Assembly (NCBI GenBank): GCA_024196135.1 | Contig: JAMQCK010000021.1 | Location: 1 to 64,000, forward strand | Source: Pleurotus ostreatus/Saccharomyces cerevisiae fusant | Lineage: Eukaryota; Opisthokonta | Length of the DNA stretch: 64,000 nt | Direction: 5' to 3' | Part shown: positions 23,203 through 34,280 of the stretch, piece by piece | Layout of the letters: every line of letters starts with the position of its first letter | Numbering within the stretch: the stretch's first letter is position 1 | Made by a program: the position numbers and the translations under genes | The notes under the pieces: generated by a model | Database searches by the model: none | What the model was told of the DNA's origin: nothing | The model's input: the letters and a program-made list of their open reading frames with translations, nothing else

Positions 23203-23778
23203 GTCGTGGCTATCCTGAGCGGCGTCACGTACGGTGTCATCGTCGCATCACAGCAAGTATCGACTAGCGTCCAGAACACGAAGGCCAAGTGAGCGATCGC
23301 GCGCTACGTACTGCTCGCTGGGCACTGACTCTGTGCCCCCCTCCTCCTCTTCTGCCTGCGTTCTCCCCGCTATCCTTCTCCTTTCTCTCCCCACTCTCCA
23401 TCCCACGCTCCTCCCATCTACCCCACCTCTCCCTCTCTCTTCACCCCCTCCCCCCCTCTCCCCCTTCGCCCCACCCCCAGACTAAAAGACCGCGGCTTCG
23501 ACGTCTCCCGCGGCGGCGTCTCCGTCAAAACCTCCGGCCGCATCGAGCGCGACGACTATATCGACGCCACCCAGCGCGGCTTCATCAAGGCTATGGGCGC
23601 GGCGTCGTTCAGGAAGGACGCGCACCCATCGCCGAGTGGGGGTGTAGGGGGATCAGGGAGTGGGCGTGCGGCATCAGGGAGCGTGTCGAGCGCGTCAGGG
23701 ATGGAGCGCCGAGACTCGGGCGCGAGTCTGAACTCGGAGGAGAAAAAGAAGAGGAAGTCGTTGTTTGGGCGGAAGTAG
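23203..23778 (+). CDS. small single-pass membrane protein, 5' exon unresolved
   Basis: Two exons are clear: 23203-23288 and 23481-23778, joined in phase 2. The first encodes a hydrophobic segment (VVAILSGVTYGVIVASQQ) likely to span a membrane. The second encodes a conserved-looking soluble part (GFDVSRGGVSVKTSGR, DDYIDATQRGFIKAMG), a Gly/Ser-rich linker and a Lys/Arg tail (EEKKKRKSLFGRK). The first exon with the start codon lies upstream. An ATG at 23050 is tempting, but its nearest good donor gives the wrong phase; a weaker donor after 11 codons would keep frame. The intron after 23288 is 192 nt and pyrimidine-rich. I recognise the pattern only as a fungal hypothetical protein; function unknown. 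Confidence 0.6.
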
Positions 23779-25433
23779 GTGTGTGGTCGTGGGCGCTCGG
23801 GCGAGGCGGGGAGGGCTCGTGTGCGGGGCGCCGCGCAACAAGTGGGTCGACTGGGCGGGCCGGGGAGCAAGGTGTCGGATGGCTCGGGTAGCTTGGGCAC
23901 GCCCGGGGTCCTAGCAATCCCAGGGCAGGATACTAGCAAGCCATCGCCAAGCGCGCTGCGAGGGTCTCACGACCGCGGTTATGGAAGCGCCGGTCCAGCC
24001 TATGCTGCTTCGCGGGCAGCTGGTAAAGCGTTGCGAACACCTGGCTCTGTGTTACGAAGCGCTAGCCGCGCGGCGAGCAGCCGATGGGTTGGCGACGAAC
24101 AGTCACTGGCTTGAGAACACAGCTCGCATTCAAAAATCTAGTACTGTGCTTCTGGCACGCCCTACGCTGGCCGCCGTCTTCCTTTTTCTGCATCCTGCCC
24201 TACCTCATCTGATGCGCCCTTCCACCCCTCTGCTCCATCTCCTACTCCCCGCACGCCTCTCTTTCCTTCGCTCGCCTCCCTTCTACGTCCTTTGCATCAC
24301 CCACATACGTTGATGTCTCTATCCATAAAACACTCCCGTCGCTATCTATCCGCAATATTTATCATCGGTGTATAGTACTCGAATAGATGGGTGTGTATAC
24401 GGTCCTGACGCTCAAGTGAAATGTGCTCTATAGCGTTCGCAGCCCGTGATACGATCCTGCGAGGCCGCCAAGGTGAGATGAGGGCGTCAATCACGACTTC
24501 ATTTGGTTCTGCTTGCCCAAACGCGGCGGCTTTTGCCGAACAACGGTGTGGCGTCGGCGTCCTGGCCACGGATCTCTCTTCGCCTTGGTCTCCTTGGTAC
24601 ATATCTCGGCCATCTCGGTTCCACCGAGAGGAACATGGCCTTCTCACCTGTAACTGCTGTCGTTGGTCATCGTGCACCTCTGATTTCTGAAAGTCGACAT
24701 GGCCGACAGTCTGGCTGTCTTCAGTGCTTCATGTTGTCCTCGCTCTTCGGTGAGGAAATGCAGCGCGAGCACGGATCGCCGGCTACTCTACCCCTTGATA
24801 TTAAGGTACTACTGCATGAATGGGCGCTGAAGGGAGAGGAATGCACTGCATGCATACCTCCCGGAGCAAGCACAGGGCGTATGTGTCTGTTCACTTTTCT
24901 CAGCGATGGCAGATGCGTATCCGTTTTATTGACACTGATACACAGCCATGTTACTGACCCTTACAACGCCACTGTTTGCCTACTTCCCCATTTGGCGCGC
25001 TTTCTCTTTGTTGCGTCATCCATATCACTTTTGCGTCCGCTGATGCTCATAACTTATCTCCACTGCTTTTCATAATTCATCTCCGCTGGTGCTTATTCTT
25101 CATTTCCTCTGGTGCTCATTCTTCACTTCGGGCGGACTCCTATGCGCGGCAGGTCTACCTCGTTGGGCTGGGCTTTGCTCTTTATACGTGGATCTGTGAG
25201 GTATGTCCACTTCTTGTGCTGCTGACCGTCTCTTATAAGAGCAGACGACGCCTTGATGCATCCCCACTCATCGTCGCCTTCGCCCCGCCATTCGACTTAG
25301 CTTTGATAGCGCGCCACCTGCCTACACACTCGCTCGCCACCTGATCGCCTAGGCCGCTCTTGACTGCTCCTCTGCGTGCTCACATCTGCTCTCCCCCTCT
25401 TGACCGCCCTCTGCGTACCACCACACCATCGCC
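23779..25433. other. intergenic with a short degenerate repeat
   Basis: About 1.65 kb. A frame at 24503-25075 has no domain or paralogue and is not called. Near 25035-25130 a unit of about 23 nt of the form CTGGTGCTNATTCTTCA repeats three to four times with mismatches. The remainder shows nothing I can support. Confidence 0.4.
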
Positions 25434-26111
25434 ATGGCCCACATCCCCATACAGATGGCGCCCCTGGTGCGCATGGAGCATGGGTACCAAATTGCGTGCA
25501 GACTTCTCGATTGGACCGATCGCACCAAGCTGGGCTTCCGCTTCGAGAGGTACAACGCCTCGAAGTGGTCGCGCGACCATGAAACTTTTACCTTGCGCGA
25601 GCTTGGCAAGGTCATCGACTGGGCGGAGGACAAGATCCGTAAATACCCAGCCCCGACCGTCGAATTCGAGGTGATCATTCAGGCGGGGCCCCTCATCGAG
25701 CTCGCCGCCATCGACCACTTCATGGAGACGCTCTGCTTCATCCCCGGGTGGACCAAGCTCGTCATGTCCTTCGAGATTTACCCCATCAACATCTCGTCCA
25801 GCGTGCGCGGCACGTTCGACGAGCTCTTCGCGCGGCGCGGGATCGGGCAGCTCATGTTCGCGTTCGACGGCAAGAGCGTGGAGTACAGGGGCCCGCAGGA
25901 TTTGGTGCCGGCGCCGTGGTTCCACATTGAGCGGCTCTCGCGCTTCTTCGTGGGCCGCGTCGATGTTTTGAGCAATGTCCATCCCGTGATAACGGAGAAC
26001 CGGCTCAAGGCGAATGCGGAAGTGGATTGGAGGGTGCTCCCTCCAGAGGACAAACGAGCGAAGATCAACGTGGAATTCTTGAAGCTGAGGACGAAGGTGC
26101 CTCAAGTCTGA
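25434..26111 (+). CDS. family V protein (VPAPWF family), unknown function
   Basis: Intronless frame of 225 residues, third family V copy. The N-terminus MAHIPIQMAPLVRMEHGYQ leads into a beta-rich region, then DHFMETLCFIPGWTKLVMSF, then FARRGIGQLMFAFDGKSVEY and the hallmark VPAPWFHIERLSRFFVGRVD. It differs from the copy at 17262 throughout but keeps all blocks in the same order and spacing. There are no targeting signals, catalytic motifs or metal ligands. An F-box/propeller gene begins 420 bp downstream on the same strand, so this copy too precedes an F-box gene. Function unknown; the adjacency hints at co-duplication or co-function but proves neither. Confidence 0.7.
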   Translation: MAHIPIQMAPLVRMEHGYQIACRLLDWTDRTKLGFRFERYNASKWSRDHETFTLRELGKVIDWAEDKIRKYPAPTVEFEVIIQAGPLIELAAIDHFMETLCFIPGWTKLVMSFEIYPINISSSVRGTFDELFARRGIGQLMFAFDGKSVEYRGPQDLVPAPWFHIERLSRFFVGRVDVLSNVHPVITENRLKANAEVDWRVLPPEDKRAKINVEFLKLRTKVPQV

Positions 26112-26534
26112 GGCGTTTGCGCTCGGCTGAGGCAAGGTGCGGGAAGGGCGGTTCGTAGGCATGGAGGGGAAACATTGTTACTATAGTTGATCATATTGGC
26201 CCGTATACGTCTCTTTGATGTCTGAGCAGAATTGGACGATAGCAGCTTCAACCAGTTGAACCTGCCATGTGATCGTGCACCAACGCATGTTTCGCTATTT
26301 GCCGAGCGGGTATCTGGCCGCGCTGATCACATCTTGTCCTCCGTCATGGCCTGCCTTTGCGACCCGGGTTCGGTCTGGCGGCGACCATCATCTCAGATCT
26401 ACAGGAGCAGCCTTTCTTGGCAGTAAACAGCCAGCACATCTTCAGACAACGCCCAACTTCACTAAAGGGTCGTTAACTCACGTAAAGTTCGCACTACATG
26501 CCCTTTGGTAGCAGAAAGGTATTTTCACTTCATA
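26112..26534. other. intergenic
   Basis: 420 bp between the family V gene and the F-box/propeller gene, same strand. No gene, RNA or repeat seen; likely the promoter of the latter. Confidence 0.45.
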
Positions 26535-29500
26535 ATGTACTCTATATGCTTGGCCACTGACCGCGAACTTCACAAGCTTAGTATATCTTCTCTCCTGCAG
26601 TACTCTAGGCGACAGAAGGAGCGGGTCACCGCCGTCGCGTCTTTCCCTCTCCTCGACCTACCGCAGGATATCCTCGAGCGCGTGATCGTACTGGCGCGTC
26701 CGCTGGACATAATATCCCTCAGTAGGGTAAGTCTTTCATCACTGATCCCATAAGCCGCCTCTGATGATCTTGCAAGACATGCAGAGCCTTGCATGCGCTC
26801 GCGACTCAACGTCGACTATGGCTTGAGGTCGCCGACATACTGATTGAGCAGAACGACATATTCCTTCAGCGCTCTCTCCTCGAGTTCATGTCTCTCCGTG
26901 ACCTGGCGTACTTCTCGGCCTCGTCTGCTCTCTTTACTCAGCGTCTACAATCTCTTGGGCAAGTGAAGAAGCCAACTCGCTCCGCCTTCCGCCTCCGTCC
27001 ACGTACGCAGCGAGCACTCCCTGCGCTCTTCCCTCCGAGACAAGCCGAAGATGATAGAAATTATGTGACACACCTGATGCTGGTCTCTGGCGGGCGATTT
27101 CTTTTGGCAGAGAACACAACTCCCACGAGAGCTAGTACCGCTCGTTTACTGCGCTTGTCCGACGGCGAGGACGGGACGCTCGAGGTGTACGAGATGGCGG
27201 TAAAATCATTCGAAGGAAACTGCCGAGTACATGATCACTGGGTAGCGGCGCCTGGGAGAACTGTCCTGCGTCTGGCGGTGCTGGAGAAAGGGTGAAGACG
27301 TCACATCATACACCAGGGCTTTGACTTATCCCATTCCAGTGATACGTCCTCTCCCAACATCGCAATCTACGACGTCAACACCGCCGCCGCCCTACCAGAA
27401 TTTATGTTGGTTGCTCGCAATAGTGACCCGCTCCCTGCAGTATACCCGCGCAGTACGGTTGCGCACTGCGATGAGCGGCGCGTCTTCCTGTGCGGAAAGA
27501 GCGCCATAGCTATCTGGGACTTCGTTGACGACAAGACGATCTCATTTGACTGTCCTGGTGCCCCACATCCGCGATATCCCTACGTGCGTATCTTTTCTCC
27601 GTTATTGCACGCAAGCTGACTGTACGCGCCAAACAGCATGTCAAAGTCGTCGATAATCGTGTTCTCTACTTCCTGCAAGGCGTCGTGTTCATATTGATCT
27701 ATCAGCTACCTGAGGACGCCTTCGGCCATCTCGAGGCGCTATCACCCAGCTTCAAACTCGCTATCGACGATGACGGACCCACCGTCGACAACGTGTACTT
27801 CTCCCGCGCGCCAGCCGTCCCCAACCAGCCCTTCCGCTTCCACATCCACTCCTGGCCCTCTGATACCATCAGGAAAAGCGTATGGTGGTTATTCACACAA
27901 ATGCTGCGTGAAAAGCGTGATTTGCAGTTATAACCGCTGTTGTTGTCGATTATCTGGATTACCTCTGCACCCCTTTCAAAGTGATGAAATTTGCACAAAT
28001 TTACCGCATTCTGTTAGTAACTTCAATGAAATCAAGCGGGATGTGTCCGTGAGTGCTTGCAACACACCAAAAGACCACTCCAATTTGGGACCAACACACA
28101 ATAGAAGCTGAATTGATGTATATTGCCAATCTATGTATCTACACCGATGTATCTACACCACCACAACATATGAAGCCTAGACAATACATCTCGATGACGT
28201 CTTCGACATATTGAACACGTCTAGGGTATGTCAGTGAGCGCGCAGTATAAAAAAGGCAGGGTATACACGAACCTAGGGTCAGAGATGCGTTGAAAGCGCG
28301 ATAGTGCGCTCTCAAGAAGCAGGACGAGAGATCTGCAACGGTAGTCAGCAGAGGTGTGCAACACCAAGGAAGATGCACATGTTAATGGGAGGGGTCGCAA
28401 AGGAGAGGAAGAGAAGATGCGCATTGTGGGCAAGGGGAGAAATCCTGCGCAGAGGCGAGACAGGACGGAGACGAAGGGGTGAGGCGCAAGGAAGGAACAG
28501 AAGGTGCATTACCTGGGGCAGGAAAGAACGAAGGATGGAGATATGGAGCGGGAGGAGACGAACAAAGTGACGCGTGGCAGAGGGGCAGGGCGCGAGAGGG
28601 GAAGAGGAAGTGTAGGGGAGGAGATGAAGGAGGGTGACAACAACACAGTAAAGGATGGGGAAAGGGGAGCGGAGGAGATCAGTGTACGCGAAGGCACAGA
28701 CGGCGCAAAATGGGGAGCAAAGGGGTTAGACGAACGTGGGCGGGAAGGGTGCACACAAAGGTAAGGTGAAGAAAGTGCTCACCAGGGCGGACCCTCCGCA
28801 TCGACGATCCGGGTGCGAGCCCTTCATCCACCACCCGACGTAGCGGTCGACGGTACGGCCTACTCGGCGCTCGCAGTTTCAATCCTGGCGACAGAGCGCG
28901 CACACCGGATGTTGTGCACCACTCGTTTCCAGCAGACTTGCGACCGGTGTGACTAGAGAGTATGTATGGTGGGAGGGAGGCGCCGTCGCGTATGAAGCGA
29001 AGCGGAGGGAAGGAACATTGCCGACGACCTGGTGGTCAAGAGCAAGATCAAGAGCGATCGGATTCTGCCACGTCAGCGCTTGTATACGTCATTCGGATCT
29101 TTCCGAGTTTGTGGCGTACTGGCGGAGCTTCACAAAGTTCACATAGTAGGATGGTTTCTTCCGCCGTGCTGGTCCGGGGCGTACCTATATTAGGCCTGAC
29201 CAAACCGCCGCCTTTCAGTTCTCCAACAATGCATATACCCTCTTTGACGACCCCGGACTTGCCTTGCCTTCGGAGGCGCCCTGTCTGCCCCCGACGGTAT
29301 CCCCTGCGTCCTCGGTGATGGCTCTTCGCACCAAATTCGCGCGTCCCGCGGCGGTACTGCCCAATCTCTGAACCGGCCAGCTGCCTACCTCGCGCCTTGA
29401 GCGTTGTCGACCACGTCAGCCCGCGCCTTCGCATCCTCGCTCACTTCTGCGCCAGTTGCACTCGTACTTCGTATCCCGCGCGCCTCTACGAGCATCAGAG

Positions 29501-30311
29501 CATCACGAGCAAATGTCGCGATCTGACCTTCTCCTTCTGCACGTGGCCTCGACGCATCGCTTGACTTTCATCTACGAAGGCTCCATTTCACCCGGGATCT
29601 CTTTCTGGCCAATATCAGGCGGGTGGCGATGCGTACGACAGACGTCGTACTCGCTACTTGGGATTATCCTTCACCTTCTCCCTTCCCCGTCCGGCTTCGC
29701 TTATTTACTCTATCATATCATGCTGTGCGTAAATGTGTTCCTCATTGTGACTATATATGCCACAAAATTATACCAGAAGTCCGCAAATCCAAGATAATCT
29801 TCAAGCGGGTCAGTCAATCATCACCAATTTTCGCTTTGAGCCGAAATTTGCCAAGATTTGCGATCTTTTCAGTCAATACTCGTTGATTTGTGTCAATAAC
29901 CTACATACACTTTTCCTGATGACCCTGCAGACGTACGAGCTCGCTCCCGGTTCCGGCGTCCCGACTGCCTACCCACCGCGCGCCGTGCGCTGCCCGCGCA
30001 TCGAGGCCCGCGATGGGTGTGAGGCGCCGCGAAATCCGTGGGCGATTCAGGCGCCTGCGGCGTATACGAAGTGCGGCGAGACATGCTTTATACGCCGGCT
30101 CTCGTCGGGTTTGCGCTCGACGGTGCTGTGGTTTGAGATGGGGAGAGAGAGCGGGAAGGATACGGAAGGGGAAGATGTGCGCGCTGGCCACGCGGAGCTG
30201 GTTCATCGTGACGACTTCAGCAGGGCGCAGGGTATTGCGTTTGATCCAGCGACTGGGAGGTTGTGTGTGGCGAGCGAGTCTGGCGGGCTGCTGGTGGCGG
30301 ACTATGTGTAG
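26535..30311 (+). pseudogene. F-box/propeller-like gene interrupted by a 2-kb element (copy 1 of 3)
   Basis: Exons 26535-26726, 26777-27291, 27340-27583, 27637 to about 27870, then coding sequence resumes at 29931-30311. Alignment with the paralogues at 30664-32385 and 37318-38975 is continuous across the gap: the frame reads WPSDTIR before the element and TYELAPGSG after it. The F-box sits at about residues 38-70 (LLDLPQDILERVI, then TCRALHALA). The C-terminal 400 residues carry WD-like strands (VSGGRFLLAEN, IAIWDFVDD, GGLLVADYV), suggesting a propeller that would bind the SCF target. The inserted DNA (27867-29921) carries stops. However, a donor at 27880 (GTATGG) and an acceptor ending at 29930 (CCTGCAG) would remove it in frame, so a functional spliced product cannot be ruled out. 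Confidence 0.75.
27867..29921. mobile_element. 2.05-kb terminal-inverted-repeat element, non-autonomous
   Basis: The ends, 27867-27902 and 29886-29921, are inverted repeats matching at 32 of 36 positions; both begin CATCAGGAAAAG. Subterminal DNA is AT-rich and carries repeated GATTTGC/AAATTTGC words on both sides, as expected for transposase binding sites. No open frame inside resembles a transposase, so it would need help to move. Target duplication is unclear because the ends are themselves palindromic (AT or AC dinucleotide possible). The central part has a long GA-rich strand (about 28300-28770). The superfamily cannot be assigned from what is visible. It lies within an F-box gene. Confidence 0.75.
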
Positions 30312-30663
30312 GATTTCAGCGCGCCGGCGCCGGAGATGTAGAGCGAGGTTTTCTATGTCTTATGCTATGAGGGTGGGGCAAAATTGTCGGACTGTTGATG
30401 TTGGAAGGAAGCGCATACGAGGGAGACCCATGTATTCTCTAATCGACCACGGCGAGTATACATTAATAAGATATGAGTAAAGCGATACACAAGTGTTGTG
30501 AGTATGCAGAATTACAGTGAACAGATGGAGGGAGCAGCAAGGGAGGCTATGAGCGCTGCGCGAGTGGCGTTTGGGGAAAATGAACATCAGCGTGCAATGT
30601 CCGTGACATGGCTTGTCCCTTGTTAAATCATGCGACGCCCGAGCGCCTCAAACCTCGAAACTG
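30312..30663. other. intergenic between tail-to-tail paralogues
   Basis: 350 bp separating the stop codons of two convergent F-box/propeller paralogues. No gene seen; it should contain both 3' ends. Confidence 0.5.
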
Positions 30664-32385
30664 CTATCGCGATACCGACGCCTGATTTGCGTAGTCCGCG
30701 ACAATAAGATGCCCGAGGCTGTTCGTAGCGCATGCTCTCCCCGTCGCCGGATCGACGGTCATAGTCAGTACGCCGATGTCGGGGACGTCACCCCGTAGGC
30801 TCAGCTTGACATAGCCAATGCTTACGGGACCCCTCCCCCTTTCTATCGAGCCATTGCTGTTGTGGGCATCTCCCATGTCTAACCAGACGATACCCGGGCT
30901 CTTGTTGACCATTAAGCGCGCGACGACGTGCGTATTACCGATCGTCGTGTACGGTGCAGGATGGAGACCCCACGGGTCGTGCGAGGAGCGGTTTTCCTTG
31001 CTGGCGTAGCGGACGGCGCGTGAGGAGTGAGCTATGGGGGCGCTGGCGCCGGGTGGGAGCTCGTAGGTTCGGATGGTCTTGCTGTTGCGAGCGTGGATGT
31101 GGTAGAAGAAGGATGCGCTCGAGGTCGTAGGCGCGCCAGCGTGGAAGATGTAAGTGATATTATCTTGCTGGCGATGGGGGACCTTGAAGGTGGGTGTGAG
31201 GAGGCCGAGATTCCCGGAGGCGTTTTCGGGGAGGAGGTAGACGGCCACGAAGTGGCAGTGGAAGTAGACCACGCGGTTCTGAAGGACTTTGATAGTCTGA
31301 GAGGGACGTTGCATATAAGCATGTTGTATAAGCAGCTGGGGCATGCGCGGCCCTCGAGTTACTCACATAAGGAGGTAGCGGGTCTTCCAGCTCGAGCGTC
31401 AGCACGCTGTCACGCGCGAAGTCCCAGATAGCAATAGCCCGCGCGCCGTAGAAGACGACCCGATCCCCATCGCAGTGGCTGACCGCGCTACCCTCGTAGG
31501 GTACGGGAAGCGGTTCGCTAGTGCGAGCAATCAAGGTGAACTCTGGCTGCGCCGCCGTCGTGTCAACATCATATATGGCAATGCGAGATTCCGACGTGGC
31601 GCCAAATGCCGAGTGCGTTTCCCAGAGAATGGCAATGTCAACCGCCGAGCGAAGGACCCTCTCCAATACGGCTATGCGCAGGACACCGCGACGCTGTTGC
31701 AAAGTCCAATGGTCGCTTAATCGGTGTATTCCCTGTAATGATAGAGCGGCCATTTCCTGGATCTGAATTGATCCTTCAGCGCTGTCGGATAGACGGAGTA
31801 GGCGAATGACGCTCTTGTTGGTAGCTTCGTTATTCGCCAGTAGGTATTGACCTCCGGGTACTAGCGTCAGGTTCGTGACGGGATTGTGGCCTGCGTGCAA
31901 GAAGAACTCAGGAAGTCTACGCAGTGTCTGAGGACGTAGTCGGAACTTCAAGTCCGCGGTCATCGGCGCTTTCCCTCGCCCGGCGAATTGCAGTCGTTGA
32001 GCGTAGATGAAAGGGGCACAGGCGAAGTGTTCTAGGTCGCGGATAGACATGGTGTCAAAGAAGGATCGTGGGAGTAGCATATCTCGTTCCTCTGCAATCG
32101 TTTCAGCAACTTCGAGCCAGATCCATTGTTTGGTCGTGAGCGAAGAGAGGGCGTTGCAGGTCTTGAGAGAGCCTTCAGTAGCAGAAATATATTACTACGT
32201 TGAATCATACGTACCTTACGAAGCGACATAATGTCCATAGGCCGGGCCAGCCCGATGACTCGCTCGACAATGTCCTGCGGCAGGTCGAGGAGACGGAACT
32301 TGAAGGACCCCTGATCGTTTTTCGCTCCAAACCAGCTGAAAGGCAGGATGGACGATACGCTGAGCTCATGGTTTCCATTTATCAT
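30664..32385 (-). CDS. F-box/propeller-like protein (copy 2 of 3)
   Basis: Exons on the minus strand 32385-32215, 32161-31367 and 31296-30664 give 532 residues. The F-box lies near residues 33-65: RLLDLPQDIVERVIGLARP, then TCNALSSLTTKQWIWLEVA. The rest has WD-like elements (LVPGGQYLLANN, IAIWDFARDS, GHLIVADYA), read as a propeller by analogy, which would capture substrates for an SCF ligase. Relative to the other copies it has lost the intron near codon 320; about 22 extra residues there (VLRSAVDIAILWETHSAFGA) look like a former intron now read through in frame. The intron at residue 57 is shared by all three copies. Arranged tail-to-tail with copy 1. Confidence 0.82.
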
Positions 32386-33117
32386 CAGAATCCATTGAGG
32401 AGGAATTTGACTTGGGTTTTCTCACCTGTCCAAACACCATCGTCGATACACCACTGGTAAAAAGATGCTGGTGACGAGCCGAGTTGAAAGGTGTGGCTAT
32501 AGATCGAGAGGCTATAGATCCACTAGAGGAGTCCTTGGTATAAACGCGGCGGTTTATGACTTGAAGATCAACGGGCTTGACAACTACGTGATGGTCAAGA
32601 ACAAGGTGTTTAGCTGTTGGCTGTGCGACGCTTGAGCGCATCAGAGTCATGTGATGTTGGCGACTTGAACTGTGACATTGTGACCGTACACAACGACTGA
32701 GCGGGTTTTTGGTGCAGCACAGCAGTGCGAGGCTCGACAGGTGCATCATATTCAAGAAAGTGAGGCTCTGAATTGACAGAATCTCAGCACATTGCTACGT
32801 AATTATGGATAGCAGCGGCCCTCGAAAGACTTGAGTCCTGGGAGGGGGGTTTTGTATTGATGATTATACCAGCGTCCGAGACGGATGAGTAAGAAGTTTG
32901 GGTGAAAAGAGGCTCTTCTCTGAGCTATAAAAGGGCTGCAAGATTTCACAGTCGAGTGTAGCAACAAGAAAATGAGGGGCCGCGTCAGGCATGGCGAGGC
33001 TCGGCTATCTCCGAACGGACTTCGACTTGACGAAATCAAACACGCTGCTTGCACGTTTTGCTCCTGTTCTCACCTTTGACGAGGGAGGTGTTATTTCGAC
33101 TCATCTACGCCAAGGTA
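32386..33117. other. divergent promoter region
   Basis: 730 bp between divergent F-box/propeller and BTB genes. TATAAAAG at 32926-32933 probably serves the BTB gene. A short ORF starting at 32971 lies in its presumed leader. No other gene seen. Confidence 0.45.
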
Positions 33118-34038
33118 ATGAGTATCGAGGGCAATATCTCTATGTCCAGCACGTACGCCTCTCCCGGGTCAGTGGCAAGCCACGAACCACTCGCCTCTGC
33201 TTCCAATCGTGCCTATCATCCCGACTTCAACTCCTCCGACTCCGATGCTGTCCTCTGCTCTCAGTCCGGCACCCTCTTCCGCGTCCCCTCCATCGTTCTC
33301 AAGATGACCTCCGGCTTCTTCCGCCCCGTCCTCGCCCTCCCGCCGCCCAAGCCCAACGCCGAGCACCCCCTCCCAATCGCCGAGCCCGACGAGACGATGC
33401 TCCCGCTCCTCAAGCTCATGTGCGGGCTCCCCATCGCGCCCTGGCCCTCCTTCTCCGCCATCGAGGACGCGCTGGCGCTCGCGGAGGCCTGGGAGACGCC
33501 GGGCCCCATCTCCGTCATCCGCACCGCGGTCACGGCGCCCGCGTTCCTCGTCGAGCCGCTGCGCGTGTACGCGGTCGCGCAGAGGTTTGGGTGGGCGGCG
33601 GAGGCGCAGGTAGCGGCGCGGGCGACGCTGGCGCTCGATCTGTACGACGATGTGCACCAGGCGTCGCTGCAGAAGCTGTCCGCGGGGGCGTTAATGGCGC
33701 TGCTGGGGCTGCATCGGCGAAGGCGCGATGAGCTGAAGCAGCTGCTGGACCATTCGGATATGTTCAGCGCGGGGAACGACGAGGAGGCGCCGTGCGCAAA
33801 CTGTCATGCAAGGAAGAACAACTCAACGTGGCGCGAGTTGAAGGCGCGTATATTCATTGAGATGGATAGGCGGCCGTTGGGGGACACATTGTACGGGCTG
33901 GAGATGGAGGAGTGGCCGGAATCGGTGGCGTGCTGGAACGCGAAGTGCTCGCAGTGCGGGAAGGTAAACTACGACAAGGCGACGACGAAGAGAAACATAC
34001 AGGGGTGTGTGCTTCTGTTGCCAGACGCTATCTCGTAG
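33118..34038 (+). CDS. BTB/POZ domain protein with cysteine pairs
   Basis: 306 residues from the ATG at 33118; an in-frame ATG at 33142 (MSSTYASPG) is equally possible, and the frame is open further upstream. The BTB fold runs from about residue 38: DAVLCSQSGTLFRVPSIVLK, FFRPVLALPP, an acidic DETMLPLLKLMCG, then helices AIEDALALAEAW and LRVYAVAQRFGW. This is the layout of short fungal BTB proteins that dimerise or act as cullin-3 adaptors. The C-terminal third has two cysteine pairs (CANCHARKN and CWNAKCSQCGK) that could bind zinc; I do not know this combination as a named domain. Intronless in this reading. A TATA box lies about 190 bp upstream. Confidence 0.75.
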   Translation: MSIEGNISMSSTYASPGSVASHEPLASASNRAYHPDFNSSDSDAVLCSQSGTLFRVPSIVLKMTSGFFRPVLALPPPKPNAEHPLPIAEPDETMLPLLKLMCGLPIAPWPSFSAIEDALALAEAWETPGPISVIRTAVTAPAFLVEPLRVYAVAQRFGWAAEAQVAARATLALDLYDDVHQASLQKLSAGALMALLGLHRRRRDELKQLLDHSDMFSAGNDEEAPCANCHARKNNSTWRELKARIFIEMDRRPLGDTLYGLEMEEWPESVACWNAKCSQCGKVNYDKATTKRNIQGCVLLLPDAIS

Positions 34039-34280
34039 AGACGTTAGGCAAGACATATGCATGCATAGAGTGTAGATATCAGGTACTACATGAGGGAGTG
34101 TTATAGGATTAGACGGGAGTCAGGATGATCTGAACCCGACGTCAATGCAATAGTGAACATAAGAAAGGAAGTAGGTAAAACGCAAGCGGTGGTGGGGCCA
34201 TATATGCGGAAAAGTCACAATCGAGGAACATGAAGCCATCTCCGTCGCCGGTAGGTCAAGAACAGCTCGTCAAAGACTCC

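Noticed and set aside
24503..25075. 190-codon plus-strand frame
   Set aside because: No domain, no paralogue, crosses the degenerate repeat region.
25380..26162. 260-codon minus-strand frame over family V copy 3
   Set aside because: The plus strand aligns with two paralogues; this frame aligns with nothing.
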